Origin: Pseudomonas nitroreducens
Lineage (GTDB): Bacteria; Pseudomonadota; Gammaproteobacteria; Pseudomonadales; Pseudomonadaceae
DNA: 64,000 nucleotides
Direction: 5' to 3'
Assembly (NCBI RefSeq): GCF_014204515.1
Contig: NZ_JACHLI010000013.1
Location: 1-64,000 of the forward strand
The notes below the pieces were generated by a model that made no database searches, was not told the DNA's origin, and saw nothing but the letters and a program-made list of their open reading frames with translations. Position 1 is the first letter of the stretch. Every line of letters begins with the position of its first letter. This document shows positions 24,813 through 32,829 of this stretch, piece by piece. The position numbers and the translations under genes are program-made.

Positions 24813-25367
24813 ATGAGCCACCTCAGCACCGCGGAATTCCAGCCGCTGCAGATCGCCGTCCTCACTGTCAGCGATACCCGCAACCTGCACAATGACACCT
24901 CCGGCCAGGCCCTGGTCACCTCCCTGCAGCGCGCCGGCCACGTGCTCGCCGAGCGCCGCCTGGTGATCGACGATATCTACCAGATTCGCGCCGTGGTCTC
25001 GGCCTGGATCGCCGATGCGAAAATCCAGGTCGGCCTGATCACCGGCGGTACCGGTTTCACCGTCCGCGACAACACCCCGCAAGCCGTCGCCCCGCTGCTC
25101 GAACGCACGGCGGACGGTTTCGGCGAGCTGTTCCGGCAGATTTCCCGCGAGGAGATCGGCACCTCCACCCTGCAGTCCCGCGCCCTCGCCGGGGCCACCA
25201 ACGGCACCCTGGTCTGCTGCCTGCCGGGCTCCACCGGCGCCTGCCTGACCGCCTGGGAAAAGATCCTCGTGCACCAGCTGGACAGCCGCACCAAGCCCTG
25301 CAATTTCGTCCCTCACCTCAAGCGCCAGCCCGAGCGCCCGGCAATGGCCTGCGGTACAAGGTCATGA
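24813..25367 (+). CDS. moaB: Molybdopterin adenylyltransferase MoaB
   Basis: A 184-residue MogA/MoaB-family protein that adenylates molybdopterin before metal insertion by MoeA. The family signature TGGTGFTVRDNTPQAV and the C-terminal CCLPGSTGACLTAWEKIL are present. The ATG at 24813 follows GGAGA; an upstream in-frame ATG (24789) lacks this. It overlaps moeA by four bases. Confidence 0.95.
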   Translation: MSHLSTAEFQPLQIAVLTVSDTRNLHNDTSGQALVTSLQRAGHVLAERRLVIDDIYQIRAVVSAWIADAKIQVGLITGGTGFTVRDNTPQAVAPLLERTADGFGELFRQISREEIGTSTLQSRALAGATNGTLVCCLPGSTGACLTAWEKILVHQLDSRTKPCNFVPHLKRQPERPAMACGTRS

Positions 25368-26599
25368 GCGGCTGCGGCTGTTCCGGCAGCGGCCTGCGTC
25401 CGGTGGACGAGGCCATTGCCGCGCTGATGGACTTCGTTCCCGCGGCGCCGCCGACTGCGCGGGTCGACCTGGAAAGCGCCCTGGGCCGCATCCTCGCCCA
25501 AGACATCCGGTCCCCTATCGACCTGCCCCTGTGGGACAACAGCGCGATGGACGGCTACGCCCTGCGCAGCGCCGACACCGGCGCATCCGGTACGCGGCTG
25601 AAGATTGCCGGCTATATCGCCGCCGGTGACGCCGCCCAGGTAGAACTGCAACCCGGCGAGGCCATGCGCATCTTCACCGGCGCACCGCTGCCGCCGGGGG
25701 CGGACAGCGTCATCGCCCAGGAAGATTGCGCGGTCGATGGAGACCGCCTGCAGGTGCCCGTGGTCGAGCACGGCAGCCACGTGCGCCGTCGCGGGGAAGA
25801 ACTCCGGGCAGGCGATGCCCTGCTGAGTGTCGGGCAGAAACTGCGTGCCCAGGACCTCGGCCTGCTGGCCAGCGTCGGCCTGGATCGCATCAGCGTTTAT
25901 CGCCCGCTGCGGGTGTGCCTGCTGAGCAGCGGCGACGAGCTGCGCGAGCCGGGCGAGCCACTGGCGCCAGGGCAGATCTACAACGCCAACCGCTTCAGCA
26001 TCGGCGCGTTGTTGCGAGGCTGGGGCATGGAAGTTCACGACTACGGCGTACTCGCCGACACCCTGGCGGCCAGCCGCGATGCACTGAGCCTCGCCGCCTC
26101 CGAATGGGACGTGCTGATCACCAGCGGCGGCGTCTCCGTGGGCGACCGCGACTACCTCAAGCAGGCGATCCGCGAGCTGGGCGAGCTGCACCTGTGGAAG
26201 CTGAAGATGCAGCCGGGCAAGCCGCTGGCGTTCGGCAGCATCGCCGGCAAACCGTGGATCGGCCTGCCGGGCAACCCGGCCGCCGCGCTGGTCACCGCGC
26301 TGGTGGTGGCGCGGCCGTTCCTCTGGCGTGCCCAGGGGCGCCGGTCGGTGGAGACGCTGCCGGTGACGCTGCCGGCCGGCTTCGACTGGCCCACGGCCAA
26401 CTCGCGCCGCCAGTACCTGCGCGCGCGTCTGGAGCTGGATGGCACCGGCGTGGCACGCATCTGCCTGCATCCGCAGCAGGGCTCGGCCATGTTGCGCGCG
26501 GCGAGCTGGGCCGATGGCCTGGCGGTGGTGGAGGCCGGGCGCACGCTTTGTGCCGGCGAGCCGCTGCCCTTCCTGTCTTTCAGCGAACTCGGCGCCTGA
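25364..26599 (+). CDS. moeA: Molybdopterin molybdenumtransferase MoeA
   Basis: Inserts molybdate into adenylated molybdopterin (411 residues). Family marks: DNSAMDGYALR near residue 60, TGAPLPPGAD, TSGGVSVGDRDYLK near 255, and MQPGKPLAFG with GLPGNPAAALV. The first residues include three cysteines (SGCGCSGSG), an odd but harmless N-terminal feature. Overlaps moaB and is followed 55 bp later by ubiU. Confidence 0.97.
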   Translation: MSGCGCSGSGLRPVDEAIAALMDFVPAAPPTARVDLESALGRILAQDIRSPIDLPLWDNSAMDGYALRSADTGASGTRLKIAGYIAAGDAAQVELQPGEAMRIFTGAPLPPGADSVIAQEDCAVDGDRLQVPVVEHGSHVRRRGEELRAGDALLSVGQKLRAQDLGLLASVGLDRISVYRPLRVCLLSSGDELREPGEPLAPGQIYNANRFSIGALLRGWGMEVHDYGVLADTLAASRDALSLAASEWDVLITSGGVSVGDRDYLKQAIRELGELHLWKLKMQPGKPLAFGSIAGKPWIGLPGNPAAALVTALVVARPFLWRAQGRRSVETLPVTLPAGFDWPTANSRRQYLRARLELDGTGVARICLHPQQGSAMLRAASWADGLAVVEAGRTLCAGEPLPFLSFSELGA

Positions 26600-26654
26600 C
26601 GCCGTTCCCGGCTGCCGGCGGGGGCCGGCGGCCTCCGTACTGCCCGGGGGAAGC

Positions 26655-27650
26655 ATGCAACTGGTCTGCCCGGCGGGAAGTCTGCCCGCCCTGAAATCGG
26701 CCCTGCGCGAAGGCGCCGACGCCATCTACGTCGGCTTTCGCGACGACACCAACGCCCGGCATTTCGCCGGCCTCAACCTGGATGAGCGCCAACTGCGCCA
26801 GGGTGTGGAACTTATCCACAGCGCCGGCAAGCAGATGTACGTGGCGGTCAACACCTATCCCGGCGCGGCCGGCTGGGCGCGCTGGCAACGGGCGGTAGAC
26901 CACGCTGCCGACCTGGGCGTGGATGCGCTGATCGCCGCCGACTGTGCGGTGCTCGGCTATGCCGCCAAACGCCATCCGAACCTCGCTCTGCATCTCTCGG
27001 TGCAGGGCTCGGCCACCAACGTCGCCGCGCTGGCGTTCTACCACGAGCGCTACGGCATCCGCCGCGCCGTGCTGCCGCGGGTGCTGTCACTGGCGCAGGT
27101 GCGCCAGGTGGCGGCGAACAGCCCGGTGCCCATCGAGGTCTTCGCCTTCGGCAGCCTGTGCATCATGGCCGAGGGGCGTTGCCATCTGTCCTCCTACGTC
27201 ACCGGCGAGTCGCCCAACCTGTGCGGCGTCTGCTCGCCGGCCAAGGCGGTGCGCTGGAGCGAGGAGCCCGAGGGGCTGACCTCGCGCCTGAATGACGTGC
27301 TGATCGACCGCTACGCGCCCGACGAGCCGGCGGGCTACCCGACCCTGTGCAAGGGCCGCTTCGTGGTCAACGGCGAGCGCTTCCATGCCCTGGAAGAACC
27401 CACCAGCCTCAACACCATCGACCTGATCCCGCAGCTGGCGGAGATCGGCGTGGCGGCGGTGAAGATCGAGGGCCGGCAACGCAGCCCGGCCTATGTCGAA
27501 CAGGTCACCCGCGTCTGGCGCCAGGCGCTGGATGCCTGGCAGCGCGCACCGCAGGACTACCGCGCGCTGACGCAGTGGCAGGACGCCCTGGACAAGCTTT
27601 CCGAAGGCCACCAGACGACCCTGGGCGCCTACCATCGTTCCTGGCAGTGA
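26655..27650 (+). CDS. ubiU: Oxygen-independent ubiquinone hydroxylation protein UbiU
   Basis: U32-peptidase-like Fe-S protein of 331 residues. With UbiV it hydroxylates ubiquinone precursors without oxygen; in P. aeruginosa this is needed for denitrifying growth. The four cluster cysteines are at the expected places: C169, C176, C193 and C232. I chose the ATG at 26655 because the sequence then begins MQLVCPAGSLPALK as in the family; the longer open frame reads into moeA. First gene of ubiU-ubiV-ubiT. Formerly called YhbU or a probable protease. Confidence 0.96.
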   Translation: MQLVCPAGSLPALKSALREGADAIYVGFRDDTNARHFAGLNLDERQLRQGVELIHSAGKQMYVAVNTYPGAAGWARWQRAVDHAADLGVDALIAADCAVLGYAAKRHPNLALHLSVQGSATNVAALAFYHERYGIRRAVLPRVLSLAQVRQVAANSPVPIEVFAFGSLCIMAEGRCHLSSYVTGESPNLCGVCSPAKAVRWSEEPEGLTSRLNDVLIDRYAPDEPAGYPTLCKGRFVVNGERFHALEEPTSLNTIDLIPQLAEIGVAAVKIEGRQRSPAYVEQVTRVWRQALDAWQRAPQDYRALTQWQDALDKLSEGHQTTLGAYHRSWQ

Positions 27651-27660
27651 GGTGCCCGTG

Positions 27661-28551
27661 ATGAAACTCAGCCTGGGGCCGGTGCTGTTCTACTGGGACC
27701 GCCGGACACTCCTGGATTTTTATGCGCAGATGGCCGAGCAGCCGCTGGATGCGATTTATATCGGCGAGACCGTCTGCTCGAAACGCCGCGCGCTGTCGCT
27801 GGACGACTGGCTGGGGCTGGGGCGCGAGCTGCAGCAGCAGAGCGGGGCGGAAATCCTCATCTCTGGCCTGGCGCTGATCGAGGCGGCTTCCGAGCTGTCG
27901 TCGTTGCGCCGGTTGTGCGCCAACGGCGAGTTGCGCGTCGAGGCCAGTGACATGGGCGCGGTGCAGATTCTCTCTGGCCTGGGCGTCGAGTTCGTTGGCG
28001 GCCCGGCGCTCAACGTCTACAACGGCCACACCCTGGCGGAACTGCACGCCGCCGGCCTGCGCCGCTGGGTGCCGCCGGTGGAATGCTCCGGCGAGCAGAT
28101 CCACGCGGTGATCGAGCAGGCTCGCGAACTGGGGCTCGGTGACGTGGAGACCGAGGTGTTCGCCTACGGCCATCTGCCGCTGGCCTATTCGGCGCGCTGC
28201 TTCACCGCGCGTGCGGAAAACCGGCCCAAGGATGACTGCCAGTTCTGCTGCCTGAACTACCCCGAAGGCCTGTCGATGCTCAGCCAGGAAGGCCTGCCGC
28301 TGTTCACCCTCAACGGCATCCAGACGATGTCCGGCGAGGCCAGCAATTTGCTGGCGGACTACGCGTCGCTGCGTGATTGCGGCGCCGACCTGCTGCGCCT
28401 GAGCCCCCGCGCCGAAGGCATGGTGGAGGTGGTGCAGGCCTTCGACCGCGTGCGCCAGGGCGCTACACCGCCGCTGGCCGTGGAGGGCTGCAATGGCTAC
28501 TGGCATGGCCGACCGGGCATGCTGCGCAGTGATGAGGTGAACCTGTGCTGA
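27661..28551 (+). CDS. ubiV: Oxygen-independent ubiquinone hydroxylation protein UbiV
   Basis: Partner of UbiU, 296 residues, carrying a [4Fe-4S] cluster; cysteines C39, C180, C193 and C197 are all present. The complex adds hydroxyl groups to the quinone ring with an oxygen donor other than O2. The ATG at 27661 gives MKLSLGPVLFYW, the family start; a GTG nine bases earlier is unlikely. It follows ubiU by 10 bp and overlaps ubiT by seven bases. Confidence 0.96.
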   Translation: MKLSLGPVLFYWDRRTLLDFYAQMAEQPLDAIYIGETVCSKRRALSLDDWLGLGRELQQQSGAEILISGLALIEAASELSSLRRLCANGELRVEASDMGAVQILSGLGVEFVGGPALNVYNGHTLAELHAAGLRRWVPPVECSGEQIHAVIEQARELGLGDVETEVFAYGHLPLAYSARCFTARAENRPKDDCQFCCLNYPEGLSMLSQEGLPLFTLNGIQTMSGEASNLLADYASLRDCGADLLRLSPRAEGMVEVVQAFDRVRQGATPPLAVEGCNGYWHGRPGMLRSDEVNLC

Positions 28552-29018
28552 CTCTCGAATCCGGCGCGTTGCGCGCCGCTGACCGACTCCTGCCGATGGT
28601 CGCGCGCGCTCCCTTGGGGTTGCAGCGCGCGGTGCTGCAGCGTGCCGCCAATCGCCTGTTCGCCGATGCCTTGGCTGATGGCGCCTTCGACATCCTCGAC
28701 GGCCATTGGCTACGCCTGGAGGTGAGCGATCTGGGGTTGGCCTGGAGCTTCACCCATGAGCGGAAGGGCCTGCGCTTCGCCGATGCCTGCGCGCCCAGCG
28801 TGACCATCCGTGGCAGCTGGCGCGACTTCCTGCTGCTGGCGGGGCGCCAGGAAGACCCGGACACGCTGTTCTTCCGTCGCCGCCTGGTGATCGAGGGCGA
28901 TACCGAGCTGGGGCTGGCGGTGAAGAACCTGATCGACAGCCTCGATCCGGACAGCCTGCCTCCCTGGCTGTGGAACGCCATGCGCCGCGCCAGCCGGGTG
29001 GTGCAGGAGAACGCCTGA
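28545..29018 (+). CDS. ubiT: Anaerobic ubiquinone biosynthesis accessory factor UbiT (SCP2 domain)
   Basis: A 157-residue SCP2-type lipid-binding protein that replaces UbiJ under anaerobic conditions and presents hydrophobic ubiquinone intermediates to UbiUV and other Ubi enzymes. The SCP2-like core spans residues about 40-140 and includes the family block LFFRRRLVIEGDTELGLAVKNLIDSLD. GTG start overlapping the end of ubiV, so the three genes form one operon. Confidence 0.94.
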   Translation: MLTLESGALRAADRLLPMVARAPLGLQRAVLQRAANRLFADALADGAFDILDGHWLRLEVSDLGLAWSFTHERKGLRFADACAPSVTIRGSWRDFLLLAGRQEDPDTLFFRRRLVIEGDTELGLAVKNLIDSLDPDSLPPWLWNAMRRASRVVQENA

Positions 29019-29029
29019 AGCGCTCTGCG

Positions 29030-29114
29030 TTGGATGGCGTATCGCGAAGCGATGCCCATCGATTGCTGTGCCAGGACGGCATGGGTATCGCTGCGCTCCA
29101 CGCCATCCTACGTT
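29030..29114. repeat. Inverted repeat (GGATGGCGTA...CGCCATCC family)
   Basis: TTGGATGGCGTATCGC at the left faces GCTCCACGCCATCCTACG at the right, with CGATGCCCATCG and GGCATGGGTATCG inside. It is related to 1480-1559 and 46678-46750. It lies in the gap between the converging ubiT and DGC-protein genes. Confidence 0.7.
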
Positions 29115-29157
29115 GGAGTTCTCCGTTGGCTCTGTGCCTGGGCTGGGTGAAGAAGGC

Positions 29158-29526
29158 TCAAGCCGGTGTGCGCACAAGGAACTGCAGTTCCTCGTAGAGC
29201 ATCTCGAAGTCCTGTACCGGCGCGTCCTGGCCGTAGCGTTTCTTCAGGCCGTATTCGGTCAGGGTGATCTCGTGTTCGGCCTTCACCCCGTGGCGTGCCA
29301 GGCAGCTCTGCACGCAGTGCAGGTGGCAGCCGTCCACGGCAATGATCGTCCGGCCGGAGCAGGCCTTCTTCACCAGCGCTGGTACGTCGCCGCCTACACC
29401 GGCGATGCAGGACATCTCCGCCAGGCCGTCACGGTCCAGGCGCAGGGCGAGGTCGTTGGCCAGCTGCGCGAGGTTGGAGCAGCCGGAGCAGGAGTAGACG
29501 AGAGGCAGGTGCGGCGAGGGTGGCAT
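29158..29526 (-). CDS. DGC-type cysteine-rich putative zinc-binding protein
   Basis: A 122-residue cytoplasmic protein with cysteines in YSCSGCSN (residues about 12-16), MSCIAGVGG, KKACSG, and the name-giving VDGCHLHCVQSCL (about 65-77). This matches the DGC family of putative metal-binding proteins of unknown function. The ATG follows GGAGG. An Anr/Dnr-like box lies 54 bp upstream, and the neighbours serve anaerobic quinone synthesis and nitrate respiration, so a role in anaerobic metal or redox handling is inferred, not shown. Confidence 0.8.
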   Translation of the reverse strand: MPPSPHLPLVYSCSGCSNLAQLANDLALRLDRDGLAEMSCIAGVGGDVPALVKKACSGRTIIAVDGCHLHCVQSCLARHGVKAEHEITLTEYGLKKRYGQDAPVQDFEMLYEELQFLVRTPA

Positions 29527-29579
29527 GGGGACCTCCGGGGCGAGTCCCGCAGTGTCCTGCCGACGCCCTCTGGCGCGAC

Positions 29580-29593
29580 ATGATCTGAATCAA
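29580..29593 (-). promoter_or_regulatory. Anr/Dnr-like box upstream of the DGC protein gene
   Basis: The minus strand reads TTGATTCAGATCAT, one mismatch from TTGAT-N4-ATCAA. Its centre is about 60 bp before the start codon, so a promoter activated from -41.5 would leave a leader of some 20 nt. Confidence 0.65.
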
Positions 29594-29606
29594 GCCGGCC
29601 GTTGAA

Positions 29607-30033
29607 CTAACCCGGGCGAGGTAGTCGCTGTTGCAGGAGAGGATTCATCCGTGATGGTCCGCAACGAGTGTCGAGACATCGCGGACAGAGTCCGCTCCTA
29701 CGGCAGCCTTGTCGTCCGGCGCAGGCGATCAGAGCAGGGTAGGGCGCATAAAGCGGAACGTTTTATCCGCCGTTGCGGGATACCGGCGGATAACGCCTGT
29801 GGAGTTATCCGCCCTACATGCTAACCCGGGCGAGGTAGCCGCTGTTGTAGGAGCGGATTCATCCGCGATGGTCCGCAACGAGCGTCGAGACATCGCGGAC
29901 AGAGTCCGCTCCTACGGCAGCCTTGTCGTCCGGCGCAGGCGATCAGAGCAGGGTAGGGCGCATAAAGCGGAACGCTTTATCCGCCGTTGTGGAATGTCGG
30001 CGGATAACGCTTGTGGCGTTATACGCCCTACTT
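29607..30033. repeat. Tandem duplication of a 214-bp repeat unit
   Basis: Two nearly identical direct copies, 29607-29820 and 29821-30033, both starting CTAACCCGGGCGAGGTAG. Each contains a GCGGACAGAGTCCGC palindrome and a family A palindrome (29739-29817 and 29952-30031). The copies differ by scattered substitutions. No gene inside. Confidence 0.9.
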
Positions 30034-30048
30034 GCGCGGAGCGGCTCT

Positions 30049-30119
30049 TCGTAGGAGCGAGCTTGCTCGGGAGCGGCCCTGTCGCAGAGCCGGTTCGCGA
30101 GCAAGCTCGCCCCTACAGG
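30049..30119. repeat. Inverted pair of family B REP palindromes
   Basis: GTAGGAGCGAGCTTGCTCGGG faces GTTCGCGAGCAAGCTCGCCCCTACAG across about 25 bp, immediately downstream of the narL stop. With the tandem unit beside it, the 29.5-30.1 kb gap is entirely repeat DNA. Confidence 0.8.
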
Positions 30120-30143
30120 TAGAGTCACGTTCGGTGCAGATGA

Positions 30144-30797
30144 CTAGACCAGATGGTTCTCCACCGCCCACACCGCCGCCTCGACCCGCGAGCGCATGCC
30201 CAGCTTGTGCAGTACGCGTTTCACATGGACTTTCACGGTGCCTTCGGTGATGTCGAGTTTGCGCGCGATCATCTTGTTGCTGTAGCCGTGGGCGAGCTGG
30301 CGGAGGATCTGCCGCTCGCGGTCGGTGAGTTCCTCGATGCCCTTGGGCCGGTCGTCGCCGCGCAGGGCCTGGGCCAGCACCTGGGTCAGCTGCGGGCTGA
30401 TGGTGAGCTGGCCGGTGGCGGCCTGGCGGATGTGTTCGAGCAGACGTTCGGGCTCCATGTCCTTGAGCAGGTAGCCGTCGGCGCCGGCGCGCAGGACGTT
30501 GATCACGTCGTTGCGGTCATCGGAGACGGTGAACACCACGATGCGTGCGTCCACGCCCTGTTCGCGCATGGCGCGCAGGGTGTCCAGGCCGGTCATGCCC
30601 TTCATGTTGAGGTCGAGCAGGATCATGTCCGGCTCCAGCTCCGCGGCCAGGCGCAGGGCTTCCTCGCCGCTGCCGGCTTCGCCCACGACGTCGAGGTCAT
30701 CCTCGAATTCCAGCAGCTGCACCACGCCCTTGCGCATCATCGGGTGGTCGTCGACGAGCAGGATGCGCGCGCGGTCATCGGTGGGGGTGGCCGTCAT
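30144..30797 (-). CDS. narL: Nitrate/nitrite response regulator NarL
   Basis: A 217-residue LuxR/FixJ-type response regulator. The receiver domain (residues about 10-125) has the acidic pair VDDH, the phospho-acceptor aspartate in ILLDLNM and K in YLLKDMEP; the C-terminal helix-turn-helix includes LTDRERQILRQLAHGYSNK and EGTVKVHVKRVLHKL. It overlaps narX by four bases and receives phosphate from it to control nitrate-respiration genes. Confidence 0.97.
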   Translation of the reverse strand: MTATPTDDRARILLVDDHPMMRKGVVQLLEFEDDLDVVGEAGSGEEALRLAAELEPDMILLDLNMKGMTGLDTLRAMREQGVDARIVVFTVSDDRNDVINVLRAGADGYLLKDMEPERLLEHIRQAATGQLTISPQLTQVLAQALRGDDRPKGIEELTDRERQILRQLAHGYSNKMIARKLDITEGTVKVHVKRVLHKLGMRSRVEAAVWAVENHLV

Positions 30798-32656
30798 GGG
30801 TGGGTCTCCGGGTATTGCGAGAGGGGTTTGTGGGTGAAGCGCACGCTGACGCGGGTGCCCTTGGGCGCGCGCGGGGCGATGTCGAAATTCGCCTCCAGGG
30901 TCTGGCTGCGCTCCCGCATGATGCTAAGCCCATAGTGCCCATTGCGGCTCTGCGCTGGGTCAAAGCCCACGCCATCGTCGTCCACGGTGATGCAGACCTG
31001 CTCCTGGGCATCCTCGAAGAGGGTGACTTTCGCCTGCTCCGCCTGGGCATGACGGACCACGTTGGAGAGCGCCTCGCGGACGATCTGCAGGATGTGGATT
31101 TCCTCGTTGGGGTTGAGCGGGATGTGCGCCAGGCGGTTGTCCAGTTCGATGGCGAGGCTGCCGCGTTCGCCGAACTCCTCCACGGTCTTCACCAGCGCCG
31201 CCTCCAGGCTGGATTGCTCCAGGCTCAGGCGGAAGGTGGTGAGCAGTTCGCGCAGCTGGCGATAGGCACTGTTGAGGCCCTCGCGCAGCTCGTCGAGGGT
31301 CTCGTCGATCTTCTCTGCTGGCACGTCGCGCTTGAGCAGCGTGGCCAGGCGGCTGACCTGGATCTTCAGGTAGGACAGCGACTGCGCCAGCGAATCGTGC
31401 AGCTCGCGGGCGATGGTGCTGCGTTCGGCGAACAGCGCCAGGCGGTTCTCCTGTTCCTGCTGCAGGGACAGGGCGAAGGTGCGCGCGATGTTGTCGCAGA
31501 AGCCTTCGACGAACTGCCGCTGCCAGTCTTCCAGCTGGCCGTCGGGGGTCTCGATGAACAGCTCGCCGAAGCGGTGCTCGCCGATGGACAGCGGCTGCAT
31601 CAGCAGCGGGTTGACGCCGCGGATCGGGTTGTTGCAGTCGTCGGCCTGGGCGCGGCAGTCGCCGCAGTTGCCCTGCAGGCAGAAGCCGCCGGTGATGCCG
31701 TCGGTGGTCAGCGAGGTATAGGCGCGCTCGACGCCATCCTTGTTCAGGCACAGGGTCACCTTGCCGGCCTGCAGCACGCGTTCGAGCTGATTCAGCAGCG
31801 GTTGCAGGGAGCGTTCGTCGTACGGGTCCTGGCCCAGGCGGCGGGCGCTGTCGTAGAGCAGCTCCAGGCGCTGGTGGCTGTTGGAGAGGTCGCGGGTCTT
31901 GTCTTTCACCCGCGCCTCCAGTTCGCGATAGCTGGTCTGCAGTTCGGCGGCCATCTGGTTGAAGCGTTCGCCCAGCTGGCTCAGTTCGTCCTCGCCGCTG
32001 CTGCTGACCCGCGCATCGAGGTCACCTTCGCCCAGGCGGCGGGCGGTGCCGGTGAGTTCGCGCAGCGGCCCGACCACGTGGTAGCTCAGGTCGTAAAGGC
32101 TGATGAACACCACCAGCAGACTGAGGAACAGGCACAGGCCCTGCACCGTGCTGAGCATCTGCGAGCGGTATTCGGCGTTGCGCTGCAGGGTGCCGACGAA
32201 GCCGTCGATGTGCCCGACGAAGGTGTCCAGGGTGGCCAGCGCCGGTGCTTCGGAGAGGTCGAGGTTCTGCAGCTCGCTGCGCAGTTGTTCGTGCTGCTGG
32301 CGGATCGGCGCGTCGGCATCGGCGCGGCGCAGCAGGCGGGTGATCTCGTCGTTGTCCAGGCGCGCGGTCAGGGTTGCCTGCAGGGCCTGGCGGTTGATCG
32401 GCGAAGGGTCCAGCGCCAGGCGGTAGGTGAGCATGCGCAGCGAACCGGCCTGGTTGATCACCGCCGCGTCCTGGTGCGAGTAGTCGGCGAACAGCAGGGC
32501 GCTGAACATCCCGGCCAGGGCCAGGGACACCAGCAGGGTGAGGTAGCAGCCGAAGCGCACGACGATGGATTTGCGCAGGGAAGTGCGTCCGGCCGGGGGG
32601 CTACCCACAAAGAGTCGGTCGCTGGAAGCAGGCGCGGAAGAGGGTGCCGTTTTCAT
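30794..32656 (-). CDS. narX: Nitrate/nitrite sensor histidine kinase NarX
   Basis: Membrane-bound sensor of 620 residues from the chosen ATG at 32656, which is preceded by AAAGG (an ATG 11 codons earlier lacks a good site). Two membrane segments (about 35-57 and 180-200) flank a periplasmic nitrate-sensing domain containing the P-box-like SLRMLTYRLAL. Then come a HAMP domain, a central region with a cysteine cluster (FCLQGNCGDCRAQADDC), and a HisKA_3 kinase with phospho-acceptor in ARELHDSLAQSLSYLK and an ATPase domain (VDDDGVGFD). Divergent from narK1. Confidence 0.96.
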   Translation of the reverse strand: MKTAPSSAPASSDRLFVGSPPAGRTSLRKSIVVRFGCYLTLLVSLALAGMFSALLFADYSHQDAAVINQAGSLRMLTYRLALDPSPINRQALQATLTARLDNDEITRLLRRADADAPIRQQHEQLRSELQNLDLSEAPALATLDTFVGHIDGFVGTLQRNAEYRSQMLSTVQGLCLFLSLLVVFISLYDLSYHVVGPLRELTGTARRLGEGDLDARVSSSGEDELSQLGERFNQMAAELQTSYRELEARVKDKTRDLSNSHQRLELLYDSARRLGQDPYDERSLQPLLNQLERVLQAGKVTLCLNKDGVERAYTSLTTDGITGGFCLQGNCGDCRAQADDCNNPIRGVNPLLMQPLSIGEHRFGELFIETPDGQLEDWQRQFVEGFCDNIARTFALSLQQEQENRLALFAERSTIARELHDSLAQSLSYLKIQVSRLATLLKRDVPAEKIDETLDELREGLNSAYRQLRELLTTFRLSLEQSSLEAALVKTVEEFGERGSLAIELDNRLAHIPLNPNEEIHILQIVREALSNVVRHAQAEQAKVTLFEDAQEQVCITVDDDGVGFDPAQSRNGHYGLSIMRERSQTLEANFDIAPRAPKGTRVSVRFTHKPLSQYPETHP

Positions 32657-32701
32657 TAAAAATGCCTTTAAAAACAATGCATTAAGCATTCATTTCGGTG
32701 A

Positions 32702-32717
32702 TACCCACTAGGAGGTA
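32702..32717. promoter_or_regulatory. NarL-like 7-2-7 site
   Basis: TACCCAC-TA-GGAGGTA is an inverted pair of heptamers with the two-base spacing typical of NarL/NarP sites (TACYYMT); each heptamer deviates only at its last base. It lies 38 bp upstream of the Anr box in the narX-narK1 control region. Confidence 0.55.
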
Positions 32718-32754
32718 GCGGCGCGCATCTGCTCATGAATCGTCGTTTGGCTCA

Positions 32755-32768
32755 TTGATGACGATCAA
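32755..32768. promoter_or_regulatory. Anr/Dnr box of the nar locus
   Basis: TTGATGACGATCAA matches the Anr/Dnr consensus TTGAT-N4-ATCAA perfectly. It lies 62 bp before the narK1 ATG, which would place the transcription start near 32803 for a standard -41.5 activator; AT-rich TACTTAA sits at the -10 position. It may also serve narXL in the other direction. Confidence 0.9.
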
Positions 32769-32829
32769 GAGAAGGCCACTACGCCTTACTTAACGTGCGG
32801 GCAAAGGCTGTCAGGAAGTGAGCTTAGCC

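Noticed and set aside
24813..25367. Possible assignment of moaB as mog
   Set aside because: MogA and MoaB are close relatives. Length, gene order with moeA and the PAO1 arrangement favour moaB, but function would be the same adenylyl transfer.
29607..30033. Direct repeats considered as a CRISPR array
   Set aside because: Only two units of 214 bp in immediate tandem, without short repeats separated by unique spacers and without cas genes.
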